Positions 54,668 to 63,716 are shown, numbered from the stretch's first letter. The stretch: 64,000 bases of DNA from an uncultured Cytophagales bacterium (GCA_945957555.1 CAMFLX010000005.1:1-64000), one strand, 5' to 3'. A program made the numbers and translations. The notes: a model not told the origin generated them from the sequence alone.

Positions 54668-55483
54668 ATGATGTTCAAAAATATTCTTTGTCTTATCATC
54701 GCACCTTGGTGTCTTTTAGCTCAAACTAAAGTTGAGAGTCTTAACCCAGAAATCAATTCCTCCTTTGCACTGAGGTTTCTCGGCAAAAAAGCCAATGTAT
54801 CTGCGAGTATTTCTCAACGATTTTTTACTACTGATGAAACGCAATATTTTACAGGCCTCACCCAAGACGCATATACATCATCCAATCTTGTGTATAGCAG
54901 AATGGCTTTATCTGCATTAAAAAAATTCAACAAACACTGGTTTGGAACTGCAAACTTACAAACGCAATTAGGCCGTTATCATTTCTACAATTATAACAGA
55001 TCGTTTTCTACCATCGGCGCCTCATTGGGACATAAGGGCAAAATTGATGAGATTACCTTTTATAAAGAATTGGGCGCTACTACTAACAACCAAAAGCCTA
55101 AATCTATAAAAGATTTGTATTTCAATGTAAAATTTGAATATGTGATCAAGTCCAATCAAAAAAATATTGCAATAGCCTCCTTATCAGGCAAAATAGATTG
55201 GCTTGGTACGAGTTTTAAAAGTGCTGACAATGATATCTTTGTACTCAGGTCTAAAGACGAATCCTTCTTAAAAAAAGTGGATCAATCTTTCCTCATTCTT
55301 AATTTCGACTTTCTACTTTCTCCCAAGAACACAATTTCTTTAAATACGTGTTATTTTACGGAATACTATCCTTCGGCAGACCAAGGTTATGACAAACGGA
55401 ATGTTAAACATTATATATTTGGTATTGTTTGGGGGTATCAATTTTTCAGAGAAAGTCTTGACGTTGTAAATCACATGTATTAA
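54668..55483 (+). CDS. Probable outer membrane beta-barrel protein of unknown function
   Basis: A protein of about 271 residues. The start with ATG at 54668 gives MMFKNILCLIIAPWCLLAQ, a normal signal peptide; a GTG at 54647 is the upper limit of the open frame. The mature part consists of alternating hydrophobic strands such as FALRFLGKKANVSASISQRFF, LVYSRMALSALKKF and WFGTANLQTQLGRYHFY, and it ends in a strand with aromatic residues (YIFGIVWGYQFF). The pattern resembles DUF2490-like barrels but no family is certain. It lies 65 bases after the Na/Pi cotransporter on the same strand. Its stop codon abuts the stop of the convergent SnoaL-like gene with no bases between. Confidence 0.7.
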   Translation: MMFKNILCLIIAPWCLLAQTKVESLNPEINSSFALRFLGKKANVSASISQRFFTTDETQYFTGLTQDAYTSSNLVYSRMALSALKKFNKHWFGTANLQTQLGRYHFYNYNRSFSTIGASLGHKGKIDEITFYKELGATTNNQKPKSIKDLYFNVKFEYVIKSNQKNIAIASLSGKIDWLGTSFKSADNDIFVLRSKDESFLKKVDQSFLILNFDFLLSPKNTISLNTCYFTEYYPSADQGYDKRNVKHYIFGIVWGYQFFRESLDVVNHMY

Positions 55484-55888
55484 CTAGCCTAAAAGATGCT
55501 GAAAATCTTTATAATAAAATCTTTGATATAAGATCTTGCCGTCTTTCCATTTTTGAACAAATGCTTCTTCGAGCAGCATTTTCCCAAGTCTCTTGCTCGT
55601 AAACTCAATATACATTTCACCCATTACCAGGCCATCCTTTTCGTTTACTGCATAACTAAGAACTTTACAATTAACTTGAGCAATACGATCCAAGTTATCA
55701 AGTTCTATCTGACGCAAGCGCTCCTTCCCTACTATTGGTGGGTCATAATTCTCGATTTGGGTTATATCAGGATCGTAATATAAATCTATTACCTCTGCAA
55801 AATGCCCCTTAGCCAGCAGTTTGATATAAGCATCTACATGATGCTTTAATTTTTTCATGATTGGTTTAATAACGGTTTGATTATTCAT
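55484..55888 (-). CDS. SnoaL-like (NTF2 fold) protein
   Basis: A small soluble protein of 134 residues with an NTF2/SnoaL-like fold: HVDAYIKLLAKGHFAEVIDLYYDPDITQIENYDPPIVGKERLRQIE opens the cone, and the sheet follows with LDRIAQVNCKVLSYAV, GLVMGEMYIEFTSKRL and EEAFVQKWKDGKILYQRFYYKDF. SnoaL-like proteins range from cyclases to uncharacterised stress proteins, so no activity is assigned. The start may be ATG 55888 or 55858; I give 55888, which leaves a 10-residue lead before the first helix. There is no terminator between it and the convergent neighbour. Confidence 0.78.
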   Translation of the reverse strand: MNNQTVIKPIMKKLKHHVDAYIKLLAKGHFAEVIDLYYDPDITQIENYDPPIVGKERLRQIELDNLDRIAQVNCKVLSYAVNEKDGLVMGEMYIEFTSKRLGKMLLEEAFVQKWKDGKILYQRFYYKDFQHLLG

Positions 55889-56066
55889 AACATTGAAAAT
55901 TATTATTAATATGACGCTCCAGCGATCAAAACAAATAGAAGCTGAACTAGTCCCCAATTATTAAGGTTATTCTCCCAATAATTTAAACGGCTTCATCTTA
56001 AGTCCAAAAGACACCCTAATATTTATCCCATAACTTTGGCAAAAGGTAACTTATCGATCACAAAAT

Positions 56067-56615
56067 TCATCTCTTGTTGAAACTGAAACCAAATATGCTA
56101 CCAATGATCCCACCCAGAATGTGCGCAAACTGTGAGATATTGTCGCTCTCAAAGCTACTGTAAGCTTCCTGGCCAATGAAGATCAAAAAAACCAGAATAA
56201 AAGTAAGAGGGATTTCACCACTTTTAAAGGTGGTGAATGAAGCCAAAAGAATAAACAAAAAAACGATGCCGCTAGCCCCTAACAGACCCGTATTGAAAAA
56301 CAAAGTATTTAATACTGCCGTGATAAAAGCTGTGAAAAGGATCAAACCAATGAGAACTTGGCTGCCGTACTTTTCTTCCAAGATGGGGCCTATCAATAAA
56401 ATAAAAGTAAAATTGCCCATTAAATGATTCAGGTCTTGATGACCCAGCACATGACTAAACAGCCTAAAATAATCTAATGGTCTGGTAAAACTAAAACTAG
56501 GAAGTGTAACAAAGGCACCTTGAAGTGAGGTCGATAAAAAATGGGTAAGTACAAATACAGCTAGCGCTAAAAAAGTAAAACTCAAAACTACAGGGGAATT
56601 ATAAGATATGCGCAT
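56067..56615 (-). CDS. Rhomboid family intramembrane serine protease
   Basis: A 182-residue six-helix rhomboid. The catalytic serine is Ser115 in GASGIV and the catalytic histidine is His165 in QFAHILGGIIGS. HVLGHQDLNHLMGNF supplies the helix-2 histidine and asparagine that form the oxyanion hole. It cleaves membrane-anchored proteins within the bilayer. The chain is short and lacks extra cytosolic domains. A -7 box 20 bases upstream (56635-56642) gives a short leader, and the downstream gene is the convergent-spaced SnoaL protein about 180 bases on. Confidence 0.93.
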   Translation of the reverse strand: MRISYNSPVVLSFTFLALAVFVLTHFLSTSLQGAFVTLPSFSFTRPLDYFRLFSHVLGHQDLNHLMGNFTFILLIGPILEEKYGSQVLIGLILFTAFITAVLNTLFFNTGLLGASGIVFLFILLASFTTFKSGEIPLTFILVFLIFIGQEAYSSFESDNISQFAHILGGIIGSIFGFSFNKR

Positions 56616-56634
56616 ATTTTAAATAGTTCAATCA

Positions 56635-56642
56635 CAAAGTTA
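56635..56642 (-). promoter_or_regulatory. -7 box of the rhomboid gene
   Basis: On the minus strand TAACTTTG lies 20 bases before the ATG at 56615, the usual distance. No TTG at -33. Confidence 0.5.
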
Positions 56643-56660
56643 GGATTTAGATTGAAAACT

Positions 56661-56691
56661 AAAAAAGCTGAATTTTGTTAAACTCAGCTTT
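56661..56691 (-). terminator. Terminator of the cold-shock operon
   Basis: On the minus strand an 11-bp stem (AAGCTGAGTTT against AAATTCAGCTT, one G-T pair) ends in a run of six Ts, about 25 bases after the cspA-like stop. Confidence 0.85.
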
Positions 56692-56716
56692 GGGGTTGGC
56701 CTTAAGTGTATAACGA

Positions 56717-56911
56717 TTAAGCGATAACTCTCACGTTTACTGCATTTAATCCTTTTTTACCTCTTTCAACTTCGAATTCAACCGCATCGTTTTCACGGAT
56801 TTCATCAACAAGACCACTTTGATGTACAAAGATGTCCTCTCCTGTACCTTCTTGTTGAATAAATCCAAAACCTTTGGTTCTGTTGAAGAATTTTACTGTC
56901 CCTTTTTTCAT
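56717..56911 (-). CDS. Cold-shock protein (CspA family)
   Basis: A 64-residue single cold-shock domain, with RNP1 KGFGFIQ and RNP2 DIFVHQSG, which binds single-stranded RNA and DNA and acts as an RNA chaperone. MKKGTVKFFNRTKGFGFI and the ending KKGLNAVNVRVIA are typical of Bacteroidota CspA proteins. It follows a small lysine-rich gene by 34 bases, and both lie behind a long, structured leader (57156-57394), which is the usual place for cold-dependent control. A terminator follows. Confidence 0.95.
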   Translation of the reverse strand: MKKGTVKFFNRTKGFGFIQQEGTGEDIFVHQSGLVDEIRENDAVEFEVERGKKGLNAVNVRVIA

Positions 56912-56945
56912 GCTTATTGTGATTATTGATTTTACTTTATTGATT

Positions 56946-57155
56946 TTAAAGCTTTTCAGATTTGGGCTTAGCAGGAGGCAACGGAGGTGTAGAACTTATA
57001 TTACCAAACTCATCCACATAAGCCATCATGTTTTCCAAATCACCACCTACCGAGTTCTCTTTTCTTTCCTTTTTGCGTTGTTCTTTTTCTTCCTTCTTCT
57101 TCCTTTTTTCTCTTTCCTTTTGTTGCTTCATGAAGCTATTTTGTGAACTCGCCAT
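56946..57155 (-). CDS. Small lysine/glutamate-rich protein upstream of cspA
   Basis: A 69-residue protein starting MASSQNSFMKQQKEREKRKK, with a highly charged helical stretch (KEREKRKKKEEKEQRKKERKE is the most charged part) and a conserved tail GGDLENMMAYVDEFGNISSTPP. I recall this small gene next to cspA in many Bacteroidota; the tail GGxLEDMxAYVDExGNIxxTPP is its hallmark. I chose the ATG at 57155 rather than 57182 on that basis. The function is not known, though its charge suggests RNA binding or ribosome contact. It shares a transcript with cspA. Confidence 0.8.
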   Translation of the reverse strand: MASSQNSFMKQQKEREKRKKKEEKEQRKKERKENSVGGDLENMMAYVDEFGNISSTPPLPPAKPKSEKL

Positions 57156-57394
57156 ATCTGTTTTAAAATAATGTGATTGCATTGCGTCAAAGACCGAAGG
57201 CCTTTTGTTCTGACTTCTTTGTTACTACGTACTCATTTCTCAACGGGTAGGAGCCTCTAAATCAGTCGATCGCAGAATATAAATTCCGTTAAAGTTTGAC
57301 CAAAAAGGTCGAACTAGCTTGCTTATTAAAGGCTAGAGGCTTGATCAAATAAAAAAAGATGCAATTTTTAAAGGAGGAGACCAATACTTTTAAT
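57156..57394 (-). promoter_or_regulatory. Long structured leader of the small-protein/cspA operon
   Basis: The gap between this ATG and the opposite-strand gene at 57529 is over 370 bases. A -7 box at 57401-57408 puts a transcript start near 57394, leaving about 240 bases of leader. In it GAGCCTCTA (57251-57259) can pair with TAGAGGCTT (57334-57342), enclosing an inner hairpin GTTTGACC (57294-57301) with GGTCGAAC (57307-57314). An alternative hairpin CTAGCTT (57315-57321) with AAGGCTAG (57329-57336) would compete with the outer pair. This is the form expected of a cold-responsive leader; the switching is inferred. Confidence 0.5.
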
Positions 57395-57400
57395 AAGCTA

Positions 57401-57408
57401 CAAAGTTA
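57401..57408 (-). promoter_or_regulatory. -7 box of the cspA operon
   Basis: On the minus strand TAACTTTG fits TAnnTTTG. No clear -33 TTG is present. It would define the long leader downstream. Confidence 0.45.
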
Positions 57409-57503
57409 CACATTATCTAATATAATTCCTATACGGCTATATTAGTAATTTGGTTTTGTAAATACCTACTAATGGGAAAGCATATTTTATGAAAGCAAAA
57501 CAG

Positions 57504-57511
57504 TATTTTTG
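57504..57511 (+). promoter_or_regulatory. -7 box of the 101-residue membrane protein gene
   Basis: TATTTTTG fits TAnnTTTG, 18 bases before the ATG at 57529, and diverges from the cspA promoter. Confidence 0.5.
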
Positions 57512-57528
57512 TTATAAATCCAAAATTT

Positions 57529-57834
57529 ATGTCATCATTTTCTGCAAAAAATGAATTGAGCGCTTTTGTGAGAGCTGTCAAAAACAGTAAATTCAAAGGT
57601 ATCACCTGGGAACAAGTATGTACTGAACTGATTATTAATGGGATATCTGCTATAATAGCACTTCTTGTTTCAAGCCTGTTAGGTAAATTTTTTGCGGTGA
57701 GGAACCTTAGAAACCTATGGGGCTTGGCGGCACGCAAAAAAAGTAAAATACTCATAGACAAGGACACCTATGAGTGGCTCAACATCATTATCATATTTAT
57801 AATTGGGCTTTTCGTATTCTCCATTGTTGAATAA
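57529..57834 (+). CDS. Small membrane protein with two helices, unknown function
   Basis: A 101-residue protein. A soluble start (MSSFSAKNELSAFVRAVKNSKFKGITWEQ) precedes a first membrane helix (LIINGISAIIALLVSSLLGKFF), a basic loop rich in arginine and lysine (RNLRNLWGLAARKKSKILIDKD) and a second helix (WLNIIIIFIIGLFVFSIVE) ending the protein. The positive-inside rule puts the loop in the cytoplasm. No family is recognised. It has a -7 box at a good distance and diverges from the cspA operon. A hairpin (57893-57940) lies between it and the convergent metG gene. Confidence 0.65.
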   Translation: MSSFSAKNELSAFVRAVKNSKFKGITWEQVCTELIINGISAIIALLVSSLLGKFFAVRNLRNLWGLAARKKSKILIDKDTYEWLNIIIIFIIGLFVFSIVE

Positions 57835-57892
57835 ATCTTGAGTAAGTATCTGGAAGAGCGCAAAAAGAGCACTCCTGATCCCGAATAAATAT

Positions 57893-57940
57893 ATCTCTCA
57901 GTTACAAAACTACTATCGTTTTGGTCTGTAACCGAGAGAT
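57893..57940. other. Hairpin between the small membrane protein and metG genes
   Basis: CTCTCAGTTACA (57895-57906) pairs with TGTAACCGAGAG (57928-57939) with one mismatch, enclosing a second pairing AAAAC/GTTTT. It lacks a T-run on either strand, so it may be an RNA 3'-end structure rather than an intrinsic terminator. Confidence 0.45.
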
Positions 57941-57949
57941 GAGCGTTTC

Positions 57950-60124
57950 TTAGGCAACTATGGAGCCTGCAGATTTTGCATCAATGGGAGACACAAAGCA
58001 AAGTTTGCCATCTTTATCTTCCGCCATCAAGATCATACCTTGTGAAGTAATCCCTTTGATATCCCGAGGCGCTAGATTGGCCAACAAACACACTTGGCGA
58101 CCTACTACTTCTTCAGGTTTATAGTATTCTGCAATACCACTCACCACTGTACGTTTGTCCAGACCTGTATCTACCATCAATTTGAGCAACTTGGAAGTCT
58201 TTGGTACTTTTTCCGCTTCCAAGATTGTAGCGATGCGAATATCCATTTTAGTGAAATCGTCAAAACTCACTGCTGGTTTTGCCTCCTTTACAGTAAGGTT
58301 TTCCAAGGCATTTTGAGCCTTGCTTTCTTCTAATTTAGCGATCTGTCTCGCGATTTGCTCATCTTCAATTTTCTCAAACAAAAGCTCAGGCGTACCGAGT
58401 TGATGGCCATTCTCTAAAACAAAACCATTTGATATAGTAGTTATATCCAAACTGCCTATATTAATAGGTTCAAGATTCAACATTTTAAATAATTTATTAG
58501 AAGAAAATGGCATAAAAGGTTCCATGTAAACAGCAAGCTGTACGACTATCTCAAGAGAAAATCTTATTATATCCTTTACCGCTTCTGGATCTCTATCAAT
58601 GATTTTCCAAGGTTCTTTCCTCTGAAGAAACCCATTTCCCTCCCGAGCGATATCGATTAAATCTGCTATTGCGTTTCTAAACTGAAAATTTTCAATATGA
58701 TATTTTATAGTTTGTTTTCTAGTATTGATCGTATGCCATAAAAAGTTATACTCTGAATTTAAATCACCTTGACTAAAGTTTGGAACTTTCCCACTATAAT
58801 ATTTCTGTGTTAACTGTAATGCTCTATTTACAAAATTACCCAATATGTCAGAAAGTTCGCTTTTATATCTAGTCTGGAAATCCTTCCAAGTAAAGTCGTT
58901 ATCTTTCGTCTCTGGCGCATTGGCACAAAGTACATACCGCAAAGCATCCTGTTTTCCAGGGAAATCCACCAAATATTCGTGCAACCAAACTGCCCAATTG
59001 CGTGAAGTGGATATTTTATCTCCTTCCAAATTCATGAACTCATTAGCAGGTACGTTGTCTGGCATGATGTACGAACCCTCAGCCTGCATCATTCCTGGAA
59101 AGATGATACAGTGAAACACAATATTGTCCTTTCCTATGAAGTGTACTAGCTTAGTATCAGGCGCTTTCCAATAGTCCTCCCAATTGGAGAAGTTTTGAGC
59201 TTTGGGTTTTGAGCTTTGACCCGTGGCCAAATCTTGGTAAGCTGTTCCTGCCTGCGTTGGATAAGCACCACACAGCTCTTTTGTAAAGGTAATGTAACCT
59301 ATGGGCGCATCGAACCAAACGTAGAGCACTTTCCCTTCAGCTTCTGGCACAGGTACTTTGATCCCCCAATCCAAGTCGCGCGTCATTGCACGAGGATGTA
59401 AGCCCTGCTTCAACCACGATTGACATTGACCCATAACATTAGTTTTCCATACATCATAATCTTTTCCTATAGTTGACTCAGAGCTATCTATGGGATTATG
59501 TCTATTCACAAAAGCCTCAATCTCTGGCTGCATAGTATCCAGTGGCAAGTACCAGTTTTTGGTCTTTTTCATCACTGGCTTTGCCCCTGATAGGGCCGAC
59601 CTTGGATTGATCAAATCTGTAGCGTTGAGTGTAGAACCACATTTCTCACACTGATCTCCGTAGGCATTCTCGTTGGCGCAGTGTGGGCATGTACCTACAA
59701 TGTATCTATCGGCTAAAAATTGCTGCGCGGTTTCGTCAAAGTATTGTTCGCTTTCTTGAACAGTAAATTTGTTATTGTTGTACAAATTCAAGAAAAACTC
59801 TTGCGATTCTTTATGATGATTTTGCCCAGAAGTCCTTGAATATATGTCAAATGAAACCCCAAACTGTTCAAAACTCTCTTTGATGATTTTATAATATTTA
59901 TCGACCACTCCCTGAGGCGTAGTGTTCTCCTTTTTGGCTTTTATGGTAATGGGCACACCATGTTCATCAGTGCCGCTTACAAATACCACATCTTTGCCCA
60001 TCGAGCGCAGATAGCGCACATAAATATCAGCAGGAAGGTAACATCCTGCCAAGTGACCTATATGTATTGGCCCATTGGCATAAATCAAAGCAGCAGTAAC
60101 GGTATATCTTTTTGGATCTTGCAT
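57950..60124 (-). CDS. metG: Methionyl-tRNA synthetase
   Basis: A 724-residue class I synthetase that charges tRNA-Met. [16 protein letters not shown] carries the HIGH motif (His21-His24), [18 protein letters not shown] is the zinc-binding knuckle, and KISTS in [13 protein letters not shown] is the KMSKS equivalent. [16 protein letters not shown] and [14 protein letters not shown] are typical of the catalytic domain. The anticodon-binding helical domain follows, and the C-terminal 110 residues form a tRNA-binding EMAP-II-like domain ([45 protein letters not shown]). An apparent insertion near residue 290 ([19 protein letters not shown]) contains a short tandem repeat. It has its own promoter. 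Confidence 0.97.
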   Translation of the reverse strand: MQDPKRYTVTAALIYANGPIHIGHLAGCYLPADIYVRYLRSMGKDVVFVSGTDEHGVPITIKAKKENTTPQGVVDKYYKIIKESFEQFGVSFDIYSRTSGQNHHKESQEFFLNLYNNNKFTVQESEQYFDETAQQFLADRYIVGTCPHCANENAYGDQCEKCGSTLNATDLINPRSALSGAKPVMKKTKNWYLPLDTMQPEIEAFVNRHNPIDSSESTIGKDYDVWKTNVMGQCQSWLKQGLHPRAMTRDLDWGIKVPVPEAEGKVLYVWFDAPIGYITFTKELCGAYPTQAGTAYQDLATGQSSKPKAQNFSNWEDYWKAPDTKLVHFIGKDNIVFHCIIFPGMMQAEGSYIMPDNVPANEFMNLEGDKISTSRNWAVWLHEYLVDFPGKQDALRYVLCANAPETKDNDFTWKDFQTRYKSELSDILGNFVNRALQLTQKYYSGKVPNFSQGDLNSEYNFLWHTINTRKQTIKYHIENFQFRNAIADLIDIAREGNGFLQRKEPWKIIDRDPEAVKDIIRFSLEIVVQLAVYMEPFMPFSSNKLFKMLNLEPINIGSLDITTISNGFVLENGHQLGTPELLFEKIEDEQIARQIAKLEESKAQNALENLTVKEAKPAVSFDDFTKMDIRIATILEAEKVPKTSKLLKLMVDTGLDKRTVVSGIAEYYKPEEVVGRQVCLLANLAPRDIKGITSQGMILMAEDKDGKLCFVSPIDAKSAGSIVA

Positions 60125-60142
60125 GTTCTATAAACTAATTCG

Positions 60143-60150
60143 CAAAGATA
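60143..60150 (-). promoter_or_regulatory. -7 box of metG
   Basis: On the minus strand TATCTTTG, followed by C, fits TAnnTTTG(C) 18 bases before the ATG at 60124. Confidence 0.55.
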
Positions 60151-60232
60151 AAAGGAATAGATTTAAAGTTGTTTGACTTAATGATATGTTTTTGATCTCA
60201 TAATTGTTATTTTTACCCTAAACATTAAAATC

Positions 60233-61144
60233 ATGTCAGGTTTATTCATTTTTCTAGGAATTCTCGTACTCATCGTTTCTTTTTTAGCACCCAAACTTTC
60301 TCCCAAATTCCAAGCTGCTGGCATTTTGAGAGTGTTAGGTATTTTCCTGTTGGCACTAGGTGCATTATTAGGCTCTTTTGTAATGATTGATGCTGGGGAA
60401 GTAGGCGTAAAGAAGCTTTTTGGAAAAGTGGAAAACGATGTGCTAGAGAGCGGTATCCACATGACCAATCCCTTGGTGGATGTGATCAAGTTTGACGTTC
60501 GTACCCAAAACTATACCATGTCTGGCACCCACGATGAAGGTGATAAATCTGGTGACGATGCCATCAGGGCACTCACAGCGGATGGTCTTGAAGTAGTGAT
60601 GGATGTGACTATCCTCTATAGTGTATTACCCAATAAGGCACCTTCCATTCTTAAAAACATTGGTGACGATTACAGAAATGTAATCGTCAGACCCATCACA
60701 CGTACCAAGATGAGAGACAATGCGGTTTTTTATGATGCTGTTTCTCTCTACTCGGTTAAAAGAGATGAGTTTCAAAATCGTATTTTCAAGGGCATTGAAG
60801 CAGACTTCAAAACCAGGGGCCTAGTGCTTGAGCAACTTCTGGTGCGCAATATTACCCTTCCTGTTTCGGTTAAAAACTCCATCGAATCCAAAATCAATGC
60901 TGAGCAAGATGCTCAGAAGATGGAATTTGTACTTCAAAAAGAAAAACAAGAGGCAGAACGTAAGCGCGTAGAAGCACAAGGTATCGCAGATTATCACAAA
61001 ATCATCAGCTCAGGACTCACAGACAAACAATTGCAATACGAATCCATCAAGATGCAAAAAGAATTAGCTACATCTCCCAATTCTAAACTGATCATTATGG
61101 GCAATGGTGGTAAAAATACTCCTTTAATCTTGAATGGTAATTAG
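60233..61144 (+). CDS. Prohibitin-like SPFH/Band 7 family protein
   Basis: A 303-residue membrane protein. Two N-terminal hydrophobic segments (LFIFLGILVLIVSFLA and ILRVLGIFLLALGALLGSFVMI) are followed by a Band 7 domain opening IDAGEVGVKKLFGKV, with ESGIHMTNPLVDVIKFDVRTQNYTM, then ALTADGLEVVMDVTILYSV, and a helical region rich in charged residues (NAEQDAQKMEFVLQKEKQEAERKRVEAQGIADYHKII) that forms the oligomerising coiled coil. It ends in LIIMGNGGKNTPLIL. SPFH proteins form ring-like scaffolds that affect membrane proteases. No adjacent NfeD or FtsH gene is seen. Confidence 0.92.
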   Translation: MSGLFIFLGILVLIVSFLAPKLSPKFQAAGILRVLGIFLLALGALLGSFVMIDAGEVGVKKLFGKVENDVLESGIHMTNPLVDVIKFDVRTQNYTMSGTHDEGDKSGDDAIRALTADGLEVVMDVTILYSVLPNKAPSILKNIGDDYRNVIVRPITRTKMRDNAVFYDAVSLYSVKRDEFQNRIFKGIEADFKTRGLVLEQLLVRNITLPVSVKNSIESKINAEQDAQKMEFVLQKEKQEAERKRVEAQGIADYHKIISSGLTDKQLQYESIKMQKELATSPNSKLIIMGNGGKNTPLILNGN

Positions 61145-61430
61145 ACCCTAAGTCAAACACATTTTTGAAAATCATCCTTTGATTGTAGATGATTATATAC
61201 AGATATGGAAGCATCCGTATCTACATGTAATCTTGCGTGGCTAGGTATTTTTGGTGTTCCAGCCTTAAGAACACACCCTATTTATTCTTCCTTTTCTAAA
61301 TAAACCAGCTTATACGATAAATCAAGGAAAAACCTACTTGGTAAACCCAAATGTTACATTCATATACTACTACCTTAAAGATTGGCAGCTCCTATCTATT
61401 TTGCCGACTTAAATATTCAAAAATCATTAT

Positions 61431-63605
61431 ATGAAACACAAAAGTTTTACAATTGCTGCCTTGCTTGGACTAGGCACTCTTGGCTTGTCGGCCCAAACCA
61501 AGGCCACAACAATTTATCCCTCCAATGCTCCCTTCCAGAAAGAGTTTGGTGTAAGTATGGCTATGGCTGGTAACAACAATATGGTCATTGGTTCAGAATT
61601 TGAACTTAACAATGGTGCAGTGTATCTGTACCAAGGTGCTACTTTTAAGAACAAAATCAACGGTAAAGATGTGGATCCTAACTGTAGCAATTTTGGTTTA
61701 GGTACGGCTCTAGACCAAACTTGGCTGGTAGCAGGTGCGCCTACATCTTCTTCCGTAAGTAAAGGCAAGGTATTCCTTTTTAAGGACAACAGTAGTAACT
61801 ACAACTTTGGGACTACTCCAGTACAGGTATTAACTGGTGGCACACTAGGCGGCCGCTTCGGAAACGCTGTAGCCATAGAAGGCGACTGGTTGGCAGTAGG
61901 TGCTAGGATCACCGGTAAAGTGTATATCTACAAAAGAACGGGTACTGGGGCTACTTCATGGACCTTGAAAGATTCTTTAACGAAAGTAGGTAATTTTGGT
62001 AACGCTGTAGCGATGAATGGCAATAGATTGGTCGTAGGTGCTGATAATCCTAGTGGTACTGGCAACGTGTACATTTATGAAAGAAATGCTTCCGAAAAAT
62101 ATGTACTTACTTACGACAGAAGCCTTAATGGTAGACCTTCATGGGCTACGAGCTCTTACGGTATTGACGTAGACATTACTTCTTCGGCCATTATTGTAGG
62201 TGATAGATTGGCATTAAAGGCGGAGATCTTGACTGGTGGCGGAAGCTCTTGGACACAAAACTCTGTATTGAACAGCCCTGTGGGTACGCATGGAGAGTTT
62301 GGCTACGCTGTAGCGATCCAATACAACCGTGCAGTAGTAGGTGCGCCTTTTGAGTTTGGAAAAGGTAACGTTTACTTGTACACCCAACTCAACAATGTAT
62401 ACACACTTCAAAATCCATTGATTATTGATGAAACTAATCTTAGAATCCACAAATTTGGTGGTGCTGTGGACATTTCTTTTGACGACTATGTGGGTGCGAC
62501 AGCAAGTAATTCCGGCTACGCAAACATGAGTGGCGACGACAAAGGTGTGGCATTTAACGTGAACTTCTCTAACGGCATTCAGTCTTGTGGCAACACTTAT
62601 GAGTCTAACAACTCTACAGCCACTGCCACTACTATGGCTTTGAACTCTGCTGTGGAAGCTTGTATCAACTCTAGTACCGACAAAGATTACTACAAACTCG
62701 TATTGCCAACGGCTGACAACATCTCCGTAACGCTTGAAAACTTGGTGGTAGACTATAACTTCCAAATCTTGAACAGCTCTGGTACCATCTTGTACCAAAC
62801 TACGACTACTGGAAGTGCTACTGAAATCGTACCTTCAGCTGCTTTGGCTGCAGGTACTTACTATATCTACGTGTATGGACAAGGTGGTGCCAACAGTGGT
62901 ACCAGATATAAGCTTACGGCTAAAAGCAACATCTGTAACGATGCGATTTTTGAGCCTAACAATACCAGCGCTACCGCTAAGTTGATACCAAACATGGGAC
63001 AAAACAATAGCCGCAACTACTATGGTGGTATAGTGACCACTGGCGACGAGGATTGGTACAGTTTCGATACTTTTACCTCTGGCACTTATGTGTATAACAA
63101 CATCAAAATTGGTTTGTCTGAGTTGACGAACGACTTTGACGTAAAGTTGTACAACAGTAGCTTGGTAGAGATTGGTTCTTCTACATTTGGAGGCTCAACT
63201 AGTGAACAAATCATTAGTAATGGTACCGCTATTGGCAGACATTATGTAAAAGTCTATGGTTGGGCTGGTGCAACCAGTACCCAGTGCTATAACTTGAAAA
63301 TTGATCTAGATTATGCACCACTAGCTCGTATAGAAACTGCTGCTGCTACAGACAAAGCTGCAGAAGTTACTAGTCTTATGGTATTCCCAAGTCCTGCTAT
63401 TGCGGGTTCATCAGTGCAAATCAACGTAGCGCAAGGCTTAGAAGTAGCTAAAGTACGCGTGATGAATTTGAACGGTACCGTAGTTTCTGAACAAACACTT
63501 AAGGTTTCTAATCAATCTGCTACGTTGGATCTTTCTACAGTACAACCAGGTATGTACCTGATAGATGCTGCCGAAGCAGGTAAAACAAAGTTGGTAGTAG
63601 AATAA
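61431..63605 (+). CDS. Secreted FG-GAP/PPC protein with T9SS type A sorting domain
   Basis: A 724-residue exported protein. MKHKSFTIAALLGLGTLGLSAQ is the signal peptide. Residues 30-375 carry FG-GAP-like beta-propeller repeats with the recurrent form FGxAVAI...LVVGAxxxxGxVYxY, for example FGYAVAIQYNRAVVGAPFEFGKGNVYLYTQ, seen at least five times. Two pre-peptidase C-terminal (PPC) domains follow: YESNNSTATATTM with DKDYYKLVLP, and FEPNNTSATAKLIPN with GDEDWYSF, each ending YYIYVYG or HYVKVYG. The last 90 residues are a T9SS type A domain (VFPSPAIAGSSVQIN, MNLNGTVVSEQTL, VQPGMYLIDAAEAGKTKLVVE). Its role is surface display or secretion; the ligand is unknown. A strong terminator follows. Confidence 0.9.
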   Translation: MKHKSFTIAALLGLGTLGLSAQTKATTIYPSNAPFQKEFGVSMAMAGNNNMVIGSEFELNNGAVYLYQGATFKNKINGKDVDPNCSNFGLGTALDQTWLVAGAPTSSSVSKGKVFLFKDNSSNYNFGTTPVQVLTGGTLGGRFGNAVAIEGDWLAVGARITGKVYIYKRTGTGATSWTLKDSLTKVGNFGNAVAMNGNRLVVGADNPSGTGNVYIYERNASEKYVLTYDRSLNGRPSWATSSYGIDVDITSSAIIVGDRLALKAEILTGGGSSWTQNSVLNSPVGTHGEFGYAVAIQYNRAVVGAPFEFGKGNVYLYTQLNNVYTLQNPLIIDETNLRIHKFGGAVDISFDDYVGATASNSGYANMSGDDKGVAFNVNFSNGIQSCGNTYESNNSTATATTMALNSAVEACINSSTDKDYYKLVLPTADNISVTLENLVVDYNFQILNSSGTILYQTTTTGSATEIVPSAALAAGTYYIYVYGQGGANSGTRYKLTAKSNICNDAIFEPNNTSATAKLIPNMGQNNSRNYYGGIVTTGDEDWYSFDTFTSGTYVYNNIKIGLSELTNDFDVKLYNSSLVEIGSSTFGGSTSEQIISNGTAIGRHYVKVYGWAGATSTQCYNLKIDLDYAPLARIETAAATDKAAEVTSLMVFPSPAIAGSSVQINVAQGLEVAKVRVMNLNGTVVSEQTLKVSNQSATLDLSTVQPGMYLIDAAEAGKTKLVVE

Positions 63606-63629
63606 TAGTTTGCACCTTCATATCAATAC

Positions 63630-63660
63630 AAAAAGGGCCTCCAGTTTGGGGGCCTTTTTT
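63630..63660 (+). terminator. Terminator after the FG-GAP protein gene
   Basis: A 14-bp stem with two G-T pairs (AAAAAGGGCCTCCA against TGGGGGCCTTTTTT) and a 3-base loop, ending in a T-run, 24 bases after the stop. Confidence 0.85.
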
Positions 63661-63716
63661 GTGAAGCCGCAGAAGAGCAACTGGGAACTTGGAGAGATTT
63701 ACTAAATTTACAATCT

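Noticed and set aside
57429-57767. 112-residue minus-strand frame opposite the small membrane protein
   Set aside because: The plus-strand frame has a -7 box and ordered membrane segments; the minus one has neither.
62214-62798. 194-residue minus-strand open frame
   Set aside because: A shadow of the FG-GAP repeat protein; cysteine- and histidine-rich composition without any domain.
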